Part shown: positions 43,967 to 52,753 of the stretch, piece by piece
Layout: each line of letters opens with the position of its first letter
How positions within the stretch are numbered: the stretch's first letter is position 1
Assembly (NCBI RefSeq): GCF_016806065.1
Contig: NZ_CP032405.1
Coordinates: forward strand, 4,182,001-4,246,000
Direction: 5' to 3'
DNA length: 64,000 nt
Origin: Rhizobium rosettiformans
GTDB lineage: Bacteria; Pseudomonadota; Alphaproteobacteria; Rhizobiales; Rhizobiaceae
Notes under the pieces: model-generated
The model's database searches: none
Told to the model about the DNA's origin: nothing
Seen by the model: only the letters and a program-made list of their open reading frames with translations
Program-made: the position numbers and the translations under genes

Positions 43967-44872
43967 ATGAACGCACGCCCCATCCACGACAGTCTGCTCA
44001 AGACGGCCCTGCAGCATGTCGGGCACAGCTCAGCGTCTTCGCAGCCGCTCGACATCGGCATTCGCGGGGTCAGCATCGTGCGTGCGGACGCGCCGAGCGA
44101 TATCGACTGCGCCGTCTCCCGCCCCCTGTGCTGCTTGGTCCTGCAAGGTCGCAAGCAGGTGACGATAGGAAGCCAGGTGTTTTCCTTCGGACAGGGCGAT
44201 ACGCTGCTGATCACGGCGGATGTGCCGACGGTCAGCCAGATCACGGCGGCCGGACCCGGCAGGCCCTATGTCTCGCTCGTCCTGGAGCTGGATCCTGCCA
44301 TAATCTCCGAACTGTCGGTCGAGATGCGCCACACACAGGTCCTGGCTCCACCGCTTCGTGTCGATGAGACCAGTGCCGAAGTCGCGGATGCGGCCCTCAG
44401 GCTACTGCAGCTTCTTGACCGCCCGGCCTCTGTCCCGGTTCTCGGCGCCCAGCGCTTGCGCGAGATCCACTACTGGCTGCTCGCCGGCGAGCGGGGCTCG
44501 GAGATCGGCCGCCTCGGTTGGCCGGACAGCCATAGCCAAAGGGTCGCGCGCACCGTCGCCCTGCTCCGGGCCGATTATGCCAGACCCTTGCGGATCGAAC
44601 GTCTTGCGTCGCTGGCCGGCATGAGTCGCTCCGCCTTCCATCAGCATTTCCGGGCCGTGACTTCCCTGTCGCCCCTACAGTTCCAGAAGCAGATGAGGCT
44701 GATCGAAGCCCGACGGCTGATGGTGTCAGAAGGGCGTAGCGCCAGCTCCGCCGCCTTTGCCGTCGGCTACGAGAGTGTCTCCCAGTTCACCCGGGAATAT
44801 GGCCGCATGTTTGGCCGCCCGCCCGCCCGCGATGCCGAGACCGTGCGTCGGGAGAGCGAGGCCGCAGCATGA
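43967..44872 (+). CDS. AraC-family transcriptional activator
   Basis: A 301-residue regulator. The N-terminal AraC_N-type cupin domain (residues 10-170; RPLCCLVLQGRKQVTIG, FGQGDTLLITADVP) senses a ligand. The C-terminal double helix-turn-helix (residues 185-290) has LRIERLASLAGMSRSAFHQHFRAVT and SAAFAVGYESVSQFTREYGRMFGRPP. It is divergent from the SDR gene, its likely target. The ligand is unknown. Confidence 0.92.
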   Translation: MNARPIHDSLLKTALQHVGHSSASSQPLDIGIRGVSIVRADAPSDIDCAVSRPLCCLVLQGRKQVTIGSQVFSFGQGDTLLITADVPTVSQITAAGPGRPYVSLVLELDPAIISELSVEMRHTQVLAPPLRVDETSAEVADAALRLLQLLDRPASVPVLGAQRLREIHYWLLAGERGSEIGRLGWPDSHSQRVARTVALLRADYARPLRIERLASLAGMSRSAFHQHFRAVTSLSPLQFQKQMRLIEARRLMVSEGRSASSAAFAVGYESVSQFTREYGRMFGRPPARDAETVRRESEAAA

Positions 44873-44988
44873 AACACCGATGGTCGTCGAAGGCGAAAGA
44901 CTGTCGGCGGCAGATTGAGAGCGACCTCGGAGGGGCATGCTCCAGGCCGTCGGCCGGGACAAAGATCCCCGGCCGCCTTCGAGTTTGA

Positions 44989-47900
44989 TCAACCCTCGCC
45001 GATCGCGATCAGGCTGGCATTGCCGCCGGCAGCGGCCGTGTTCACCGAGATCACCTGCTCGACCGCAAAGCGGCTCAAGTAAGCCGGTCCACCCGCCTTG
45101 AATCCGGTGCCAGACATGCCGGAGCCGCCGAAGGGCTGGGTGCCGACAACAGCGCCGATCATGTTGCGGTTGACATAGATGTTGCCGGTGTCGAGCGCTT
45201 CGGTGACCTTGCGGATCGTCGCCTCGATGCGGCTGTGCACACCGAGCGTCAATCCGTAGCCGGTGGCGTCGATCGAGGCGATGACCTGGTCCAGCGCCTT
45301 TGCCTTCCAGCGCACGACGTGCAGGACGGGACCGAAGATCTCCTTGGTCAAGGCTTCGGGACGATCGAGTTCAACGATATGCGGGGCAAAGAAGTTGCCG
45401 GTGGCCGGCACCTTGCCGGCATAACGCACCTTTTGGCTCCGCTTCATCTCGGCGATATGGGCCTCCAGCATCGCCTTCTGCTTTTCGTCGATGACGGGAC
45501 CGATATCGGTGGTTATCTCGAGCGGATTGCCGAGATTGAGTTCGCGGGCCGCCCCCTCGATCATCTCCAGCATGCCGTCGGCAATGTCTTCCTGGAGATA
45601 GAGGATGCGCAGCGCCGAGCAGCGTTGGCCGGCCGAGCGGAAGGCCGAGAGCACGACATCGTCGGCCACCTGTTCGGCAAGCGCCGTCGCATCGACGATC
45701 ATCGCGTTCAGACCGCCAGTTTCCGCAATCAGCGGCACGATCGGACCGTCCTTGGCGGCAAGCGCCCGGTTGATCGCCTGGGCGGTACCCGTTGAGCCAG
45801 TAAAGGCGATGCCAGCGAGCTTTGGATGGGCCACGATCGCGGCCCCGACATCGCCTGCACCGGGCAGCAGCATCAGCACGTCTTCCGGCACGCCCGCCTT
45901 GTGGAAAAGCTTGACCGCCTCAAAAGCGATCAGTGGCGTCTGCGGCGCGGGCTTGGCGATGACGGCATTGCCGGCGACCAGGGCGGCGGAGACCTGGCCG
46001 AGGAAGATGGCGAGCGGGAAATTCCACGGCGAGATGCAGGCAAAGACGCCACGACCGCGCCAGGAGAGACGGTTGAGTTCACCGGTCGGGCCCGGCATGA
46101 CTTCGGCTTCACCGAACTGCTTGCGGGCTTGGGCCGCATAGTAGCGGCAGAAATCGACGGCCTCGCGGATTTCGGCGACACCATCGTCCAGCGTCTTGCC
46201 GGCTTCGAGCGCCAGAAGCGCAAGCAGGCGGTCACGATCGGCTTCGAGCAGGTCGGCCAGCTTGTCCAGCGTTGCCGCGCGCTCTTCGACCGGGGTACGT
46301 GACCACAGGGCAAAGCCTTGTCGTCCAGCAGCAAAGGCGCGGTCGACATCGGCAGGCGTCGCATTGCGCACGGTCCCGACCTTGTGAGTGCGATCGGCGG
46401 GCGACAGCACGGCCTCGTCGCTGGTCGCGCCGGTTGCCCCCGGAACCAGCGGACGCGCCGCGATCTCAGGGAACGGCTGGCCGATGCGGGCCATCAGCCG
46501 CTCGAGATTGTCGCGATGGCCGAATTCGAAGCCGGCGCTGTTCTTGCGCTCGCCGTAGAGAGCGAGCGGCATGGGGATCTGGCTGTGGCGGGCGCTCTGG
46601 CCATTGCCGAGGCCCAGCTTTTCGGTCGGCCGCTCCAGAAGTGCCGAAACCGGAATGTTCTTGTCACCGGCGACGGCCACGAAGGAGGAATTCGCACCGT
46701 TTTCGAGCAGGCGGCGGACGAGATAGGCGAGCAGGTCGCGGTAACCGCCGACGGGTGCGTAGATGCGGCAGGCAATGCGATCATTGCCCGACAGCAGCGT
46801 GTCGTAAAGTGCCTCACCCATGCCATGCAGGCGCTGGAACTCGAAGCCGGAGCGATCGGCGCCGGCAAGCTCGATGATCGTCGAGACGGTCAGCGCATTG
46901 TGGGTGGCAAACTGCGGGAAGATGCGGGCGCGCTTTTCCATCAGCTTCGCCGCACAATGCAGGTAGGAGAGATCCGTCGCCTGCTTGCGGGTCCAGACCG
47001 GGTAGTCGTCGAGGCCGCGCTCTTGGGCGCGCTTCACTTCCGTATCCCAATAGGCGCCCTTGACCAGGCGCACCATCATCCGGCGACCATACTGCTGGCA
47101 GAGGCCGTCGATGTAATCGATCACCTGCGGCGCACGCTTCTGATAGGCCTGAATGGCGAGACCGAAACCGTCCCAGCCTGATAGGGTCGGATCGGCAAAG
47201 ACGGCAGCGATCACATCGAGAGAGAGTTCGAGACGGTCGGCCTCTTCGGCATCGACGGTAAAATTCAGCTGATGGGCTTTCGCCATCTGCGCGAGTTTCA
47301 GGAGATCCGGCACCAGTTCACGCATCACCCGGTCGCGATGGGTGGCGAGATAGCGGGGATGCAGCGCCGAGAGCTTGACGGAGATGCCCATGCGGTTCGG
47401 CAACTGCTGGCTCCTCCCGTGTTTTGCCATATGCGCGCCGATCGCTTCGATGGCGCTGGCATAGGACTGGAAGTAGCGCTTGGCGTCTTCGGCCGTTCGC
47501 GCGCCTTCTCCCAGCATGTCGAAAGAGTGACGATAGCCGCGCTCCTCGCTCTTAGCTGCACGCGACAGCGCGTCCTTGATCGTCTCGCCGAGCACGAAGT
47601 GATGACCGAGGAAGCGCATCGCCTGCTTGGTGGCGGAGCGAACCGTGGGCAGACCGAGGCGCTTGACCAGACCACGCATGACGCCTTCAGGCGTCTCGCC
47701 GGGACGGATGACGCGGGCGGAGAGGCCGAGCGCCCAAGCAGAGGCCGAGACGAACCAGCTGTCGCCATGTGCCTCGTGTTCGCTCCAGCCGCCCTCCTTC
47801 AGCTTGTCCTCGATCAGGCGATCCTGGGTGAGCGCGTCGGGCACGCGTAAGAGCGCTTCGGCAAGCACCATGAGTGCCAGACCTTCACGGGTCGACAAGC

Positions 47901-48108
47901 CGTATTCGCGCAAGAAGTCCTCGACGCCGCCGACCGAGCCGGAATTATTTCTGATGGCCTCGATATAGGTCGTGGCGCGCCGATCGATGGCACCGTTCTG
48001 GCTCTCGGAGAGCGACAGGCGCGAAGCGAAATGGCGGATGAGCTGGTCGTCGTCGCCGGCATAGGGGGCTTCGAAGCGCGGGAAATCGGTCGTGGCTGGC
48101 TTGATCAT
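44989..48108 (-). CDS. putA: Bifunctional proline dehydrogenase / P5C dehydrogenase PutA
   Basis: A 1039-residue enzyme that converts proline to glutamate. Residues about 60-480 form the PRODH domain (FAD barrel; GISVKLSALHPRY, MVRLVKGAYWDTEVKRAQ, ATHNALTVSTI, FEFQRLHGMGEAL). Residues about 540-1010 form the aldehyde dehydrogenase (ISPWNFPLAIFLGQ, FTGSTGTAQAIN, LIAETGGLNAMI with the base Glu, and SAGQRCSALRI with the nucleophile Cys). The N-terminal ribbon-helix-helix repressor domain of enterobacterial PutA is absent. The start at 48108 follows GGAGGTG; an ATG at 48144 is possible. Divergent from putR. Confidence 0.95.
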   Translation of the reverse strand: MIKPATTDFPRFEAPYAGDDDQLIRHFASRLSLSESQNGAIDRRATTYIEAIRNNSGSVGGVEDFLREYGLSTREGLALMVLAEALLRVPDALTQDRLIEDKLKEGGWSEHEAHGDSWFVSASAWALGLSARVIRPGETPEGVMRGLVKRLGLPTVRSATKQAMRFLGHHFVLGETIKDALSRAAKSEERGYRHSFDMLGEGARTAEDAKRYFQSYASAIEAIGAHMAKHGRSQQLPNRMGISVKLSALHPRYLATHRDRVMRELVPDLLKLAQMAKAHQLNFTVDAEEADRLELSLDVIAAVFADPTLSGWDGFGLAIQAYQKRAPQVIDYIDGLCQQYGRRMMVRLVKGAYWDTEVKRAQERGLDDYPVWTRKQATDLSYLHCAAKLMEKRARIFPQFATHNALTVSTIIELAGADRSGFEFQRLHGMGEALYDTLLSGNDRIACRIYAPVGGYRDLLAYLVRRLLENGANSSFVAVAGDKNIPVSALLERPTEKLGLGNGQSARHSQIPMPLALYGERKNSAGFEFGHRDNLERLMARIGQPFPEIAARPLVPGATGATSDEAVLSPADRTHKVGTVRNATPADVDRAFAAGRQGFALWSRTPVEERAATLDKLADLLEADRDRLLALLALEAGKTLDDGVAEIREAVDFCRYYAAQARKQFGEAEVMPGPTGELNRLSWRGRGVFACISPWNFPLAIFLGQVSAALVAGNAVIAKPAPQTPLIAFEAVKLFHKAGVPEDVLMLLPGAGDVGAAIVAHPKLAGIAFTGSTGTAQAINRALAAKDGPIVPLIAETGGLNAMIVDATALAEQVADDVVLSAFRSAGQRCSALRILYLQEDIADGMLEMIEGAARELNLGNPLEITTDIGPVIDEKQKAMLEAHIAEMKRSQKVRYAGKVPATGNFFAPHIVELDRPEALTKEIFGPVLHVVRWKAKALDQVIASIDATGYGLTLGVHSRIEATIRKVTEALDTGNIYVNRNMIGAVVGTQPFGGSGMSGTGFKAGGPAYLSRFAVEQVISVNTAAAGGNASLIAIGEG

Positions 48109-48215
48109 TGTCACCTCCGTGGTATCGGCAACATATCTACGCATTTACCGATTTTCCCACTATTCTTTAGTCACTTCTCTGGCATATTCACTAGGAAAAT
48201 GGAGTTTGGCAGAGA

Positions 48216-48680
48216 ATGAGCAAAGAACTGGATCGCCTCGACCGAAAGATTCTGCGCGCGCTTCAAGCTGAGGGTCGCCTGAGCAATATCGAGCTTGCCG
48301 AACGGGTGAACCTGTCCCCCACTGCGACCGCAGAGCGGGTCCGCCGTCTGACCCGGGAAGGCTACATCACCGGTTACATGGCGATGCTCTCACCGCAGAA
48401 GCTTGGGCGCAATCTCCTGGTCTTCATCGAGGTGAAGCTCGACCGGACCACCGCCGATGTCTTCGACACCTTCGCGGCGGCCGTGAAGCGATCGGACGAC
48501 GTGATGGAATGCCACATGGTGGCCGGTGGCTTCGACTATCTGGTCAAGGCACGGGTCGCCGGCATGGAGGCTTACCGGCAATTCCTCTCCGAGGTCATCT
48601 TGCCGCTTCCGGGGGTGCGCGAAACCCACACCTATGCGGTGATGGAAGAGGTCAAGGCGGGATCGGCTCTGCCCGTTTAA
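48216..48680 (+). CDS. putR: PutR, Lrp/AsnC-family activator of proline use
   Basis: A 154-residue regulator with an N-terminal winged helix-turn-helix (KILRALQAEGRLSNIELAERVNLSPTATAERVRRLTREG) and a C-terminal RAM domain. It is divergent from putA at 107 bases, which is the standard rhizobial put arrangement. PutR activates putA when proline is present. The intergenic stretch is AT-rich, as expected for an Lrp-type site, but no operator is assigned. Confidence 0.92.
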   Translation: MSKELDRLDRKILRALQAEGRLSNIELAERVNLSPTATAERVRRLTREGYITGYMAMLSPQKLGRNLLVFIEVKLDRTTADVFDTFAAAVKRSDDVMECHMVAGGFDYLVKARVAGMEAYRQFLSEVILPLPGVRETHTYAVMEEVKAGSALPV

Positions 48681-48811
48681 ATATCAGCATAACAGGCAGT
48701 TGCCATTTTGATCGGCAGCAGTCAGACATTAGTCATATTAATCGTGAAAGACCCCGAAAAACTGCTAGCTTTTCGTTTGGACTGATATATTGGTCTTAAA
48801 CTTCCGAATTG

Positions 48812-49552
48812 ATGTCAACTTTCGAAATTGATAAAATGTTTCCAGAAAGACAGGCACTCTTGAGCGAGCATATCGGGAGCTGCCAGAGCCGCGCCGAGCT
48901 GATGGACAGTTGGTCCCGGGCAGCGCGTGAATACGGCCTCGACTATGTGACCTTGGCAGCCGCGCCCACGGCTCAGGACAGGATTCTCGGCCCGTTGGTG
49001 CGGGAGACGACACTTCCCGCCGAGTATTGCCGTGAATTCGATCGTCTCGAATTCCTCAAGCATTGCCCGACAGTTACGCATATCAGCCGGTCGATCATGC
49101 ACAATGCCTGGACGCTCGGACCGGATGGGAAGGCGGCGACATTTGATTGCCCGCCAGAATTCTCCGCCCTGATGCTGAAATACCGTCTGATTACCGGCAT
49201 TCTCTTTTCGGTGAATTCCGTCGATGGCAGCCGTTTTGTCGTCCGCTATGACGGCGACCGCAGTCCGCTTGCTATGGCGGAAATCAACGAGCTGTCGATG
49301 CTGAGCATCCAGGCCTTCGATGTTTTCGACCGCCTGCGCCGCACCGCAGGCAATTCGAACGTCTTGTCGGCACGCGAACTCGAAGTCGTCCGCTGGACAT
49401 CGCAGGGCAAGACCTCGCTCGAAATCGGCCAGATCCTCTCGCTCTCCGACCATACCGTGAACGCCTACATGACCAATGCGATCCGCAAGCTCGATTGCGT
49501 CAACCGCACGCAATTGGTCGCCAAGGCGATCCGCATGAAGATCATCAACTGA
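48812..49552 (+). CDS. LuxR-family transcriptional regulator (no partner synthase visible)
   Basis: A 246-residue regulator with an N-terminal autoinducer-binding-like domain (about residues 10-165) and a C-terminal LuxR helix-turn-helix (NVLSARELEVVRWTSQGKTSLEIGQILSLSDHTVNAYMTNAIRKL). The sensor domain has WSRAAREYGLDYVTLAA and RYDGDRSPLAMAEIN, but key Trp/Tyr positions of true acyl-homoserine-lactone sites are not clear. No LuxI homologue lies in the window. The ATG at 48812 is preferred to TTG 48809. A terminator follows. Confidence 0.87.
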   Translation: MSTFEIDKMFPERQALLSEHIGSCQSRAELMDSWSRAAREYGLDYVTLAAAPTAQDRILGPLVRETTLPAEYCREFDRLEFLKHCPTVTHISRSIMHNAWTLGPDGKAATFDCPPEFSALMLKYRLITGILFSVNSVDGSRFVVRYDGDRSPLAMAEINELSMLSIQAFDVFDRLRRTAGNSNVLSARELEVVRWTSQGKTSLEIGQILSLSDHTVNAYMTNAIRKLDCVNRTQLVAKAIRMKIIN

Positions 49553-49576
49553 TCGAACCAAGTGACTGCAAAACTC

Positions 49577-49604
49577 AAGGGCCCGGTCTTCACCGGGCCC
49601 TTTT
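49577..49604 (+). terminator. Rho-independent terminator
   Basis: AAGGGCCCGGT (49577-49587) pairs with ACCGGGCCCTT (49592-49602), followed by TTC. It ends the luxR-type gene and faces the convergent DUF2333 gene. Confidence 0.85.
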
Positions 49605-49636
49605 CGCGTTCGGTATGGACAGAAGCCCCCGCCGCC

Positions 49637-50746
49637 TCAGCGATCGAGGATCGACTGGGCCTCGACCATGTTGGAGCGAACCCGCAGGATATAGAAGCCC
49701 ATGGTCGCGAGATGCGTTGGCATGATCCAGCCATCCTCGCTGCCGTTGGAAATGATCGCAGGCTGGATGCGCAGGGCCGCCTGCAGTTGACGCTCCATCT
49801 CGCTCCAGATCGCCGTCAGATTGCGGTCACGGATGACGCCGCTGAAGTCGGTGCGCGTCGCTTGCAGCAGGGCATATTGCGCATAGAGCTGGCCGTAGGA
49901 GAACCAGAATCGGTCATCGGCGCGGGTGTCGAACCAGCCCGCATTGAACTCCTCCGAACGGCGACGCAGAATATCCGACGTATTGCCGAGATCGCTCGCC
50001 ATGCCGTCCAGCAACTGCAGCAGGTTGTCAGAGCGCGTGTCGAAGACCGACTCGCAGGTCGAAAGCGATGTGTTGAAGCTGTTCCAGCTGGACACGGCGG
50101 AGCGGTAATAGCTCGGCGTCGGTGTCTTAAAGCCGAACGGGTTGGTCCCGAAATACCAGGTGGTCTCGTTAAACTGGATGTTGCCGCGAGCGCTCTGCAG
50201 GTCGTTGTTGATCCCCGAGGTGCCGCGCACGCGGCCGAGATTGTCGGCGAGCTGGATGGCCGTGCGGCGGACCACCTGATTGACGCCGCGCTGGAACGCA
50301 GCCTTGTTGTCCATGAACGGCGTATTGTCCCAATCCAGGCTGAAGAAGCCGAGCTTGTAGAGCAGTGTCGAGGAGATCCAGCTGTTCTGGTTCACATTCT
50401 GGTCGGTGAGTGCAGCGGCCACGGTGACGATCGCCGAATCCTGGCATCGATTGGCTTCCCCCGGCAGCGCTGCACCAGCCGGGACGGTACGCTCCTCGAA
50501 CTTATAGGCCTGCACGAAAGCCGGATCGAAGCCGTGCCACACCTGGGTGCGATAGATGAATTGTCCATAGACGATCACCAGCAGAACGAGCACGCCAAGG
50601 ATCGGTCCCTTGATGATCCAGCTGCGGTCACGATACCAGCCATGGGCGGCGAGGAACGGCCAGAGAAACCATGCGACCACCATGCCGATACCGCGACCGA
50701 TCGCGGCAAAGACGCGCTGGAAAAACGCGATGATCGGATCAAGCAT
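49637..50746 (-). CDS. DUF2333-family membrane protein
   Basis: A 369-residue protein. An N-terminal segment (residues 1-35, MLDPIIAFFQRVFAAIGR) is followed by one membrane span (about 47-65, IIKGPILGVLVLLVIVYG) and a large, mainly helical extracytoplasmic domain (residues 70-369). The family pattern is visible in AVSSWNSFNTSLSTCESVFDTRSDN, DRFWFSYGQLYAQYALLQATR and DGWIMPTHLATMGFYILR. The role is unknown. It is the last gene of the AAA+ operon; its start overlaps the previous gene by 8 bases. An ATG at 50752 is an alternative start without its own ribosome site. Confidence 0.82.
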   Translation of the reverse strand: MLDPIIAFFQRVFAAIGRGIGMVVAWFLWPFLAAHGWYRDRSWIIKGPILGVLVLLVIVYGQFIYRTQVWHGFDPAFVQAYKFEERTVPAGAALPGEANRCQDSAIVTVAAALTDQNVNQNSWISSTLLYKLGFFSLDWDNTPFMDNKAAFQRGVNQVVRRTAIQLADNLGRVRGTSGINNDLQSARGNIQFNETTWYFGTNPFGFKTPTPSYYRSAVSSWNSFNTSLSTCESVFDTRSDNLLQLLDGMASDLGNTSDILRRRSEEFNAGWFDTRADDRFWFSYGQLYAQYALLQATRTDFSGVIRDRNLTAIWSEMERQLQAALRIQPAIISNGSEDGWIMPTHLATMGFYILRVRSNMVEAQSILDR

Positions 50747-52034
50747 GGTCATCTCCTAGGCCGTAGAGGCGTTTACGAAAGGCGGGCTTGTCTTTCAGAT
50801 AAGTGTCGGACAGGCGGGATACAACATAATCGCGATAAGCTTCCGGATACTGGTCATAAGCCTTGTAGAAGCCCTGCTTGTCGAAGACGAAGCGTGAGAC
50901 GAAATCCTCTGGCGTCAGATGCGCGATCAGCCGGTTGGTGAGCCACTGGTCGGGATGGCCGGGCTCGGCGCGCACCAGCCAGAGACGCAGCTTCGGATCG
51001 ATCTCCGCCATTCTAAGGTTGCCGGTGCGCGAGAGCGTTCTCAGCGCTTCCTGCAGCAGCGGATAGACGCCGCGATCGCTGATCGCCTTAGCGTTTCGAT
51101 GCAGGAAAGTCTGCATCCAGACAGGATCGATGCGCGTCAAATCCGGCACCGGATCAAGGGCGGCGGCAACCGACAGCAGCGCCATCTCCAGACGATGAGC
51201 AAAAAGACCGGAGCTTTCCACCCAGCTTGCCCGTGGCAATTCGAGCCGACCGGTGCGTGCCAGGAAATCGGCGACCTGAGCGGTGTCATCTATCGAGATG
51301 TAGCTCACCTGCCAGGGACGGGACCGACGGAAGCCGGGGGCCTGCGGGTCGCAGATGACGGTCGTGATCTTCTCGTCGACGAAGACGAAGACGCCGCCGA
51401 AATGATCGGCCCAGAAGGCATCATGGCGAAAGACGAGTTTATCAGGCACCAGCGTGTTCTGCCTGATGTCGCCGGTCTCCTTCGCCAGCGACACCATGCG
51501 CTCCAGCATCGCGTCGTCGCGCCAGGCATCCGGGCTCGTTACCAGCGCGTCGCAGAGCTGCCGCAGTTGTCCAGCCTTGCCAAGCAGATCCTCGGCCGAC
51601 AGCACCCTGAACTTCACCTCGTTGATCGACAGCAGGTCATCAAGCGTCTTCACCTCGGAGACGCTGTCCTCGATCTCGCCATAGAGCGTGTCCTTGAGCG
51701 TGATCGCATGGATGGCGCGGGCATTGGCCGCGAAGAACTCATGCATCAGGCCGGCGGTGTTGGAAAAGCTCGTATGCACCACCGGCAGGCTATCCTGTTC
51801 CGGTGTGAGGATGATGAAGCGCCGGTTGACCTTGAGCGGATCGAGATAATCGGGATCGCCCAGTTCTGCCGCCACCTGCGGCGAAAAGCCGGTGATGTCG
51901 ATGTCGAATTCGGCGAGCTTGGTCTGGGGCAGGTCGAAGGCGGCAAGTGCCTTGTTGTAGCGCGCGACCAGATGCGGCTCGCGGATGGCAAGCAGACGGC
52001 CATAGATGAGTTCAGCTTCGAGGAGGCGGTTCAT
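50739..52034 (-). CDS. Uncharacterised 431-residue protein (DUF6638-like)
   Basis: A soluble protein with no membrane span. The N-terminus MNRLLEAELIYGRLLAI and the blocks FDIDITGFSPQVAAELGDP, NRRFIILTPEQDSLPVVHTSF and GVFVFVDEKITTVICDPQAPG are characteristic. I believe they match DUF6638, but I cannot confirm this. Its ATG overlaps the stop of the XRE antitoxin by 4 bases (ATGA), so translation is coupled to the toxin-antitoxin pair. It overlaps DUF2333 by 8 bases. The function is unknown; conservation of the operon would be the way to place it. Confidence 0.75.
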   Translation of the reverse strand: MNRLLEAELIYGRLLAIREPHLVARYNKALAAFDLPQTKLAEFDIDITGFSPQVAAELGDPDYLDPLKVNRRFIILTPEQDSLPVVHTSFSNTAGLMHEFFAANARAIHAITLKDTLYGEIEDSVSEVKTLDDLLSINEVKFRVLSAEDLLGKAGQLRQLCDALVTSPDAWRDDAMLERMVSLAKETGDIRQNTLVPDKLVFRHDAFWADHFGGVFVFVDEKITTVICDPQAPGFRRSRPWQVSYISIDDTAQVADFLARTGRLELPRASWVESSGLFAHRLEMALLSVAAALDPVPDLTRIDPVWMQTFLHRNAKAISDRGVYPLLQEALRTLSRTGNLRMAEIDPKLRLWLVRAEPGHPDQWLTNRLIAHLTPEDFVSRFVFDKQGFYKAYDQYPEAYRDYVVSRLSDTYLKDKPAFRKRLYGLGDDHA

Positions 52035-52441
52035 GCGGTATCTGTGACCTTCCTGTCCTCGTGCCGCCAGTAGAGGTCATCGAGGTCGAGCTTCAAGACA
52101 TCGGCGATCGCTTTGAGTGTTGCGACACTGCCGTCCTTCTTGCCTGTTTCGATCTCGGACAGATAAGCGGTGCTGATTCCGGCAGCGGCAGCAAGGTCCT
52201 TGGCCGCCATACCGCGAAAATCGCGCCAGACGCGGATCGGGCTTTCACCTTCACCCATCCGATTGACGTACTCGGCAGGGATCAGCTCTTCCTGGCCCGC
52301 AGCAAGCTTCCTCTCGAAATCGGCGACAGCCAGACTGTCTTCCAGATCCTCGATGCGCTGGATCAGTGCTTCATAGTCCTTGCGGCTGAGTACGATCATC
52401 TCTTCGCCATTTGGCGTCGTAAACGATGATGCGATCGTCAT
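52031..52441 (-). CDS. XRE-family antitoxin with N-terminal extension
   Basis: A 136-residue protein. The C-terminal half (residues 70-125) is a helix-turn-helix: VWRDFRGMAAKDLAAAAGISTAYLSEIETGKKDGSVATLKAIADVLK. The N-terminal 60 residues (SSFTTPNGEEMIVLSRKDYEALIQRIEDLEDSLA) look like a Phd/YefM or coiled toxin-binding segment. Its start overlaps the RelE stop by one base (TGATG). Together they form a toxin-first type II module. Antitoxins of this kind bind a palindrome at their promoter, and one lies at 52733-52753. Confidence 0.88.
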   Translation of the reverse strand: MTIASSFTTPNGEEMIVLSRKDYEALIQRIEDLEDSLAVADFERKLAAGQEELIPAEYVNRMGEGESPIRVWRDFRGMAAKDLAAAAGISTAYLSEIETGKKDGSVATLKAIADVLKLDLDDLYWRHEDRKVTDTA

Positions 52442-52701
52442 CAGAGCTCTCCTTCATAGGCTTCACCGCGTGCTGCGACACGCACCACGTCGACGACGGT
52501 TCCGTCTTCACGGAAGATCACGCGCCAGTCCCCGATCCGCAGGCGATGGTAACGGCTGTCACGTAACTTTTTGACATTGTTGGCGAGTGAAGCCGGTTCG
52601 GTGGCATACTGAAGAACCTTCGACCGGATACGTCGCGCCTCGTTAGCCGGCATCCGGTTCAAGCTACGAATGGCATCCTTGCTGTAAACAACGTGCCGCA
52701 C
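52441..52701 (-). CDS. RelE/ParE-superfamily toxin
   Basis: An 86-residue protein with the short RelE fold: YSKDAIRSLNRMPANEARRIRSKVLQYATEP, LRDSRYHRLRIGDWRVIFRED and VVDVVRVAARGEAYEG. The conserved Arg and the terminal strand are present. As a free toxin it would cut ribosome-bound mRNA or act on gyrase. It lies between an AAA+ gene and a coupled uncharacterised gene, an unusual place for a toxin-antitoxin pair. Confidence 0.9.
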   Translation of the reverse strand: MRHVVYSKDAIRSLNRMPANEARRIRSKVLQYATEPASLANNVKKLRDSRYHRLRIGDWRVIFREDGTVVDVVRVAARGEAYEGEL

Positions 52702-52732
52702 ATCCTACCCCTCAACCCCGGTCCCGACAACC

Positions 52733-52753
52733 AAATTCGCAAATAGCGAATTT
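52733..52753. promoter_or_regulatory. Palindrome, probable operator of the embedded toxin-antitoxin pair
   Basis: AAATTCGC-N5-GCGAATTT is a perfect 8-bp inverted repeat (arms 52733-52740 and 52746-52753). It lies 32 bases upstream of the RelE start and touches the stop codon of the AAA+ gene. It is AT-rich at the ends, unlike the hairpins that terminate genes here, and no T run follows. It fits the autoregulatory site of an XRE antitoxin and could also divide the operon's transcription. Confidence 0.6.
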
